From Streptomyces liliifuscus (GTDB lineage: Bacteria > Actinomycetota > Actinomycetes > Streptomycetales > Streptomycetaceae): a stretch of 64,000 nt of DNA. This document shows positions 58,727 through 64,000 of this stretch, piece by piece. Within the stretch, counting starts at the first letter, position 1; the number at the start of each line of letters is the position of its first letter. The notes under the pieces are model-generated. The model had not been told where the DNA came from, searched no databases, and was given only the letters and a program-made list of their open reading frames with translations. Where the stretch lies: positions 1,240,001 through 1,304,000 of the forward strand of contig NZ_CP066831.1 in assembly GCF_016598615.1 (NCBI RefSeq), in the 5' to 3' direction. The position numbers and the translations under genes are program-made.

Positions 58727-60205
58727 ATGAGCGACGCCATGCCCGGACCGGATCGACTATGGACCGTGGGCACTGCGCCAGGCATATTCCCGAGCATCAG
58801 CCACGGTATCGCTTTGTTCCGTCGGCCGTTGGCTTTTCTGAATTCCCTGCCCGCCCGGGGTGATCTGGTCGAGTTACGCCTGGGCCCGCTGCGGGCCTGG
58901 ATGGTGTGCCACCCGGAGCTGGTCCACCGCATGCTCATGGACCCGCGCACCTTCGACAAGGGAGGTTCGCAGTACGACAGGCTCCGGGCCCTGATGGGTG
59001 ACGGTCTGGTCACCTGCCGCCAGGAGGCGCACCGACGGCAGCGCACCCTGCTCCAGCCGGGCTTCCGCGCCTCCCGCGTCGCCGACCACACGGAACTGAT
59101 GGGCGAGGAGGCCGAGTCGGTGTGCCGGGCATGGCGGGCCGGGCAGCGGATCGACGTCAGCGCGGCGATGATGGCCCTGACGACAAGGGTGACCAGCCGC
59201 GTCCTCCTCTCGGACTCGCTCGACGCCGCCAGGGCCGCCCAGATGCGCAGCGCCCTCGGCACCATCGTCCGTGGCCTGTTCGTCCGCACGGTCGTGCCGG
59301 TCGACGCCCCGTTCCGTGTCCCCACACCGGCGAACCGTCGCTATCGGCGTGCGGTCGACCGTCTGCACGGGATCATCGACTCCGTCATCGCGGAACGACG
59401 GCGGGGCGCTCCCCGCGACGACGTGCTGGGGACGCTGCTGGCCGCCGCGCGCGAAGGAGGCGAGGACCCGGCGGTCACCGAACAGGAGGTCCACGACCAG
59501 CTCATCACGCTCCTGATCACCGGCGTGGAGACCACCGCACTGTGCCTGGCCTCCGCCTTCAGCCTCCTGGCTCAGCATCCGGAGACCGAGGGCCACTTGC
59601 ACTCGGAGGTCGACACCGTGCTCGGCGGGCGGCGGCCCGGCCTCGACGACCTGCCGCGGCTGGCCTACACCCGATCCGCCGTCACCGAGACGCTGCGCCA
59701 CTCCCCACCGGGCTGGCTCTTCACCCGTGTCACGACCAGAGAGACGGAGTTCGCCGGGTGCCGGCTCCCCCGGGGCGCCACCGTCCTGTACAGCCCCTAC
59801 CTCCTGCACCACGATCCCGCGTCGTTCCCCGACCCCGAACTGTTCCTGCCCGAGCGCTGGTTGCCGGGCTCGGAGCGGATCACCGCCGCACAGCACCGCG
59901 CGATGCTTCCCTTCGCCACGGGAAGCCGCAAGTGCATCGGGGACTCGTTCGCGATGGCGGAGGCCACGGTTGCGGTTGCGACCATTTCCAGTCACTGGCG
60001 GCTGCGCCATCCGCCCGGACCGGTCGGACAGCCGCGTCCCGCCGTGACGTTGGGTCCGAGGTCGCTGCCGATGATCTGCGAACCACGCTCACACATACCG
60101 GTCGGCACACCGCCTCGCGCCCGTTCTCTCGCTCCCCGAACCACGGTGACATCCCGCGCACAGGACCCCCGAACGGCAGGTGACAACGGTGTCGACAACG
60201 CATGA
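58727..60205 (+). CDS. Cytochrome P450 with a TTA codon
   Basis: 492-residue P450. I-helix LLITGVETT near 263, ExxR in TETLRH near 320, and heme loop FATGSRKCIG with the thiolate Cys at about 403. A C-terminal tail of about 60 Arg/Pro-rich residues follows. It presumably oxidises the terpene made by the overlapping downstream gene. Codon 50 is TTA (58874-58876), read by the developmentally regulated bldA tRNA in Streptomyces, so expression is likely tied to differentiation. ATG 58727 follows AGGTGG. No dedicated ferredoxin lies nearby. Confidence 0.88.
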   Translation: MSDAMPGPDRLWTVGTAPGIFPSISHGIALFRRPLAFLNSLPARGDLVELRLGPLRAWMVCHPELVHRMLMDPRTFDKGGSQYDRLRALMGDGLVTCRQEAHRRQRTLLQPGFRASRVADHTELMGEEAESVCRAWRAGQRIDVSAAMMALTTRVTSRVLLSDSLDAARAAQMRSALGTIVRGLFVRTVVPVDAPFRVPTPANRRYRRAVDRLHGIIDSVIAERRRGAPRDDVLGTLLAAAREGGEDPAVTEQEVHDQLITLLITGVETTALCLASAFSLLAQHPETEGHLHSEVDTVLGGRRPGLDDLPRLAYTRSAVTETLRHSPPGWLFTRVTTRETEFAGCRLPRGATVLYSPYLLHHDPASFPDPELFLPERWLPGSERITAAQHRAMLPFATGSRKCIGDSFAMAEATVAVATISSHWRLRHPPGPVGQPRPAVTLGPRSLPMICEPRSHIPVGTPPRARSLAPRTTVTSRAQDPRTAGDNGVDNA

Positions 60206-61196
60206 GGAAATCACGGTCGCTCTGCACGAAGAAATTCCCGCGGAGAATTTGAAGGACCTCATCGACGCCAATCTCTACATGCCGTTTCCTTTTTTGAGCA
60301 ACCGCCACGAATCCGAATCGGCGGCAGGCGTCGACACTTGGCTGCGCACCTGGGGACTGACCGACGACCCGGCTGTCGCGGCCATGATCGTCAAAACCCG
60401 CCCGGCGGAACTCGCGTCCTACAACAGCCCGACCGTGGACAGCGATGTCCTCCAGATCGTGGCCAACCAGATCGCCTACCAGTTCATTTTCGACGACCAG
60501 GCGGAAGAGGTCGGCCGACGGCGGCCGGGCCGCCTCCTGCCCATGCTCACCGAGAGCATCGGGATCCTGCGCGACGGCCAATCCCCCAGCACCCCGCTCG
60601 GGGCGGCCCTGGCCGATCTCCACCGCCAGGTCCAGGAGCGGTGCACGCCCGCACAGGCCGCACGATGGGCATGGAACAGCCGTGAGTACGTACACGGCCT
60701 GCTCTACGAGGCGGTGGCCCAGTCGCACTCTCCTCCCGTACGGATGGGACTGTGCAACTCGATACGCTCACTCACCGCCGGAGTCGAGCCCTTCTACCCG
60801 CTGTGCGAGGCCGCGCAGCCGCACGAGCTGGACCCCGAGGAACTCCACCATCCCGTCATGCGGCGTCTGGGCCGGCTGTCGGCCGACGCGGCGGTGTGGA
60901 TACCCGATCTCTTCTCCGCGGTGAAGGAGCAACAGGCGGGCGAAATGATCAACCTGGCCCTCGCCTATCAGCGTGCGTACGAATGTTCCCTGTCACAGGC
61001 AGTCACGCTGGCCATTCGACGGATCAACGGCACGATCGGCGAGTTCGAGACGCTCTACGAGAAGATCAAGCCGGAGCTGAGCCCGGCCGGCGTCGGTTAT
61101 GTGGAGGGCATGTCCGGCTGGATCCGCGGGTGCTACTACTGGTCCCGCACCGTGCCCCGCTACGCGGACGCGACGGCCATGTCTTCCGTCCACTGA
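60189..61196 (+). CDS. Class I terpene synthase
   Basis: About 335 residues. The first metal motif FIFDDQAEE (DDxxxE type) is at residues ~102-107. The second motif region reads WIPDLFSAVKEQ, so the usual Asn of NDxxSxxxE is Pro (P239) while Ser243 and Glu247 are kept. The C-terminal RY pair is present. It cyclises a prenyl diphosphate, probably farnesyl or a similar substrate. The GTG start (60189; 60180 possible) overlaps the end of the P450 gene, indicating coupled translation. Confidence 0.85.
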   Translation: MSTTHEEITVALHEEIPAENLKDLIDANLYMPFPFLSNRHESESAAGVDTWLRTWGLTDDPAVAAMIVKTRPAELASYNSPTVDSDVLQIVANQIAYQFIFDDQAEEVGRRRPGRLLPMLTESIGILRDGQSPSTPLGAALADLHRQVQERCTPAQAARWAWNSREYVHGLLYEAVAQSHSPPVRMGLCNSIRSLTAGVEPFYPLCEAAQPHELDPEELHHPVMRRLGRLSADAAVWIPDLFSAVKEQQAGEMINLALAYQRAYECSLSQAVTLAIRRINGTIGEFETLYEKIKPELSPAGVGYVEGMSGWIRGCYYWSRTVPRYADATAMSSVH

Positions 61197-61366
61197 ACGA
61201 AGACCAATCAACTTACGTTACCTGAAAGGAAGGCGCTCAAACCGTTCCGGTGCATGATTCGCCCTTCCCTGTGTACTCATTGCTCAATACGACCACCCGA
61301 TGTCCGCAAGGGCGTACGCTCATCGCTGCCTTCCGAAGGATCAACGAACAGGAAGCGGTAGGGCAT

Positions 61367-64000
61367 ATGGCGCATGAGCTGCGGCAACCGGATCCCGAGA
61401 GCCATTTGTTGCTGGAGCGCCATAGGGAACTCCGTGCGATCGACGCGGCGTTGGCCGACCTCAGCGATACGGGGGACGGAGTGCCGCGACCGCGGCACAC
61501 CGGACTGCTCACCTTCACCGGCTCGGCCGGGCTGGGCAAGACGGCGCTCATGACGGAGGCGCGCGCCCGGGCCGTGGCACACGGATTCACGGTGTTCTCG
61601 GGCAAGGGCGGGGAGAAGGAGCAGGAGCTGGCCTTCCACGTGGTGCGCCAGCTCGTGCAACCCGCCCTGGCGGCGATGGAGGAGACCGAGCGCCGGGCCT
61701 TCCTGGGGAGTTGGTACGACATCGTCTCCGCCGCGCTCGGTCTGGAGGCGACGGGCACGGCCCGGGTGCCGGACCCGACCGGAGTACGTGACGGACTCGA
61801 CTGGGTCATGACGCGCCTCACGATGATGAAGGCGCCCGTCATCCTGCTCCTGGACGACATGCACTGGGCCGATGTCGAGTCCCTGAACTGGCTCGCCTCC
61901 TTCGCTCACCGGGCCGAAGACCTTCCGTTGCTGATCATCGCCGCCTATCGGCCCGACGAACTGCCGAAGGAGGCGGGGGCCTTCCGTACGCTCGTCGAGC
62001 GCCACCGGAACCGCCCCTACTCCCTCGCACCGCTCACATCCGCGGGAGTGGCCCGCATCGTCAGGGACGAGGTGGGCGAGGCAGCCGAGGACGAGTTCTG
62101 CGCCGAATGCTGGTCGGCCACCGGCGGAAGCCCGTTCGAGGCCGTCGAGCTCGCCATCCGACTCGGCGAGCGCCGTATGAAGGGCACACGGGACGAGTTG
62201 TCCGCGATGCGGGACCTCGCCTCCGCGGTCAAGGGACCCGGGCTGCTCGACCGGCTGCACCGGCTCGGTACGAGCACAGTCCGCTTCGCGTGGGCCGCGG
62301 CGGTCCTCGGTACGTCCATCTCGCCGGAGCTCGCCGCCAGCATCGCGGTGGTCGGCCGCGAGGAAGCCGTCGAGGCGACAGAGAAGTTGCGCAGCGCTCG
62401 GATCCTGAAGGACGCCCCGGGTCAGGGAGGCGGCCTGGAGTTCGTACACCCCCTGATCGCGACGGCTGTCTACCGGGACATCTCCGCGAGTCTGCGGGTC
62501 GGTCTGCACAACGCGGCGGCGGAGGCGGTCCACGCAGCGGGGTTCGGCCCCACCGCCGCTTCCCGGCATCTGTTGGAAGTCCCGTGCGAGGGCAGGCCCG
62601 AGGCGGTCGCGTGTCTGCGGGAGGCCGCCCGCGAGTACCTCTGCGCCGGGGCTCCGGAGGCCGCCCGGCGCGTGCTGACCCGGGCGCTGCAGGAGCCGCC
62701 CCTTCCGGAGGACCGGGCGGCACTCCTCCATGAACTCGCGTGCTCGACGTTCCTGATCGAACCCGCGGCCACCGTCAGTCATCTCCGGGCGGCGTTGGCG
62801 GAGCCCGGGGTCGCCCCCGATCTGCGCGCCTCCATCGTCTACCGGCTGACCCAGGCGCTGGCCCACCTCGACCGGGTGGCCGAGGCCGCGGCGGTGGCCG
62901 CCGACGAGGCGCAGCAGGCCACCAATCCGCGCATCCGACTGCGCATGCAGGCCGACCACTTCGTGTGGAGCGCGTTCCGTACCGACGAGCCCGACTCGGC
63001 CGCCCGCTCGCGCAAGCTGGCGCGGCTGGCCGAGCGGCTGACCGGCCGCGGTCTGGAGGAGCGGTACATCCTGGGCCTGCGGGCCTGGGACGCCATGATG
63101 CGCGGTGAGCCGCGACAGACCGTTCTCGAGTATGCCGAGGAGTCCCTGCGGGGCGGGCTGAGCTGGACGGCCGAGAACCGTGGCTTCGAGGTACCCGTCT
63201 CGGTCGCCGTGGCCTTCGCCTACTGCGACCAGCCACGCCGGGCCGAAGAGCAGTTCACCAAGGGTCTGGCGGAGTGCGAGACCAAGGGGTGGCGCGGTTC
63301 CCATCTGGCGCTGGGCCAGACGCTGTTCGGCTACATCCGCTACCGTCGCGGCTGCCTCACCGAGGCGGAGGAACTCGTACGTGAGGGACTGCGCACCGCC
63401 GACCGGGTGGAAGGGGCGGTGCCCGCCCAGTGGTTCGCCATCGGCATCCTCATCCAGACCCTTCTCGCCCGTGGACGGACCGAGGAGGCGCGGCAGCTCG
63501 CCGACGACTACCACTACGGCGAGGTGGTCCCGAACGCCGTCATCTACCCGGATCCCCGCACGGTGTACGCCGAACTGCTGCTGGCCGAGGGCCGGAACTC
63601 CGAAGCCGAGCATCTGCTCTCCGAGGTCGGGGAATGGCTGGATTCGCGGTCCTGGCGCAACCCGGCCTGGTGTCCCTGGCAGCTGAATCTCGCGTCCGCT
63701 GTCGCCGCCACGGCTCCCGACCGGGCGGTCCGTCTCGCCCAGGACGCCGTCAAACGGGCCCGTGACTTCGGTGCGGCCTCCGCGATCGGCCAGGCGCTCC
63801 ACACCGAGGCCGAGGTGACCGGCGGACCCGCGTCGCTCGATCTGTACACGGAGGCGGTCGAGCATCTCGAACGGTCGCCCGCGTCGTACGAGTTGGCCCG
63901 TGCGCTGGTCGGCCACGGGGCCGCGCTGTCCCGGAACGGCAGGCTGCAGGAGGCCGCGGACCGTCTCTACCAAGGCCAGGAAGGCGCCGTCCACTGCGGT
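61367..64000 (+). CDS. LuxR-type LAL family regulator (C-terminus outside window)
   Basis: 878 codons are visible, open to the window end. An AAA/ATPase domain has Walker A GSAGLGKTAL near residue 52 and Walker B VILLLDDMHW near 160. The middle is a long helical TPR-like region. A LuxR helix-turn-helix would be expected beyond the window and is not seen. Large ATP-binding LuxR (LAL) proteins are common pathway activators. Its place right after the terpene synthase suggests control of that locus (inference). Confidence 0.82.
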   Translation, partial: MAHELRQPDPESHLLLERHRELRAIDAALADLSDTGDGVPRPRHTGLLTFTGSAGLGKTALMTEARARAVAHGFTVFSGKGGEKEQELAFHVVRQLVQPALAAMEETERRAFLGSWYDIVSAALGLEATGTARVPDPTGVRDGLDWVMTRLTMMKAPVILLLDDMHWADVESLNWLASFAHRAEDLPLLIIAAYRPDELPKEAGAFRTLVERHRNRPYSLAPLTSAGVARIVRDEVGEAAEDEFCAECWSATGGSPFEAVELAIRLGERRMKGTRDELSAMRDLASAVKGPGLLDRLHRLGTSTVRFAWAAAVLGTSISPELAASIAVVGREEAVEATEKLRSARILKDAPGQGGGLEFVHPLIATAVYRDISASLRVGLHNAAAEAVHAAGFGPTAASRHLLEVPCEGRPEAVACLREAAREYLCAGAPEAARRVLTRALQEPPLPEDRAALLHELACSTFLIEPAATVSHLRAALAEPGVAPDLRASIVYRLTQALAHLDRVAEAAAVAADEAQQATNPRIRLRMQADHFVWSAFRTDEPDSAARSRKLARLAERLTGRGLEERYILGLRAWDAMMRGEPRQTVLEYAEESLRGGLSWTAENRGFEVPVSVAVAFAYCDQPRRAEEQFTKGLAECETKGWRGSHLALGQTLFGYIRYRRGCLTEAEELVREGLRTADRVEGAVPAQWFAIGILIQTLLARGRTEEARQLADDYHYGEVVPNAVIYPDPRTVYAELLLAEGRNSEAEHLLSEVGEWLDSRSWRNPAWCPWQLNLASAVAATAPDRAVRLAQDAVKRARDFGAASAIGQALHTEAEVTGGPASLDLYTEAVEHLERSPASYELARALVGHGAALSRNGRLQEAADRLYQGQEGAVHCG

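Noticed and set aside
61277..63994. 905-codon open frame antisense to the LAL regulator
   Set aside because: The plus strand encodes Walker A/B motifs and a LuxR-type architecture. The antisense frame has no domain and atypical composition.
58727..64000. Complete known terpene cluster such as the albaflavenone or pentalenolactone cluster
   Set aside because: Only a P450, a synthase with an altered NSE motif and a LAL regulator are visible. I cannot match the sequences to a named pathway without a database search.

Overview
The window is chromosomal DNA of a Streptomyces or a close relative. Coding sequence is very G+C-rich with G/C at third positions. Several genes start directly behind a TANNNT -10 box (leaderless), one gene carries the rare TTA codon, and the gene families are typical actinobacterial ones. 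I see no rRNA, tRNA, CRISPR array, transposase or phage gene.

Region 1 (1-26.9 kb) is a catabolic island for an unidentified, probably lipid-like or alicyclic carboxylic acid. It holds a flavin monooxygenase, five SDR dehydrogenases, a CoA ligase, two SnoaL-like proteins, an EthD-like protein, an MBL-fold hydrolase, three acyl-CoA dehydrogenases, two crotonases, a thiolase-like protein with its DUF35 partner, a Zn alcohol dehydrogenase, a flavoprotein dehydrogenase and a Liv-type (HAAT) ABC importer. A small-molecule kinase next to an ACAD11-like dehydrogenase resembles the LvaA/LvaC pair that removes a 4-hydroxyl group through phosphorylation. A previously unmarked 17-bp palindrome (ACTGAAnTnAnTTCAGT-like) occurs seven times, only at the promoters of this island, often just after the -10 box. 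The TetR gene at 8.4-9.0 kb is the natural candidate repressor. Two small secreted SH3-like paralogues (3.3-4.2 kb) sit inside but look unrelated.

Region 2 (27-38.9 kb) has a secreted serine hydrolase, a D-2-hydroxyacid dehydrogenase, an MFS-HAD-flavin oxidase-PucR catabolic unit, a heavy-metal-associated protein and a group of membrane-linked unknowns. In that group one membrane gene is split by an in-frame TAA, and two neighbours share a Ser/Gly-rich motif.

Region 3 (39-46 kb) contains a Tat-exported cytokinin-dehydrogenase-like enzyme, a LacI regulator divergent from a Gfo/Idh/MocA oxidoreductase with paired operators, a carotenoid oxygenase divergent from a PadR regulator with paired operators, a cupin and an FGE-sulfatase-domain protein with a 9-bp tandem repeat.

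Region 4 (46-58.5 kb) is mixed: a lipoprotein, a large P-loop/TPR STAND-like protein, soluble transhydrogenase (sthA), a YciO-type protein, a short leader ORF coupled to a TSUP permease, a NudK-like Nudix hydrolase, two exported proteins, and an exported M19-like dipeptidase with a discoidin domain followed by a TetR regulator.

Region 5 (58.7-64 kb) is a small terpene locus: a cytochrome P450 with a TTA codon, an overlapping class I terpene synthase with an altered NSE motif, and the start of a large LuxR-type (LAL) ATPase regulator that runs off the window.
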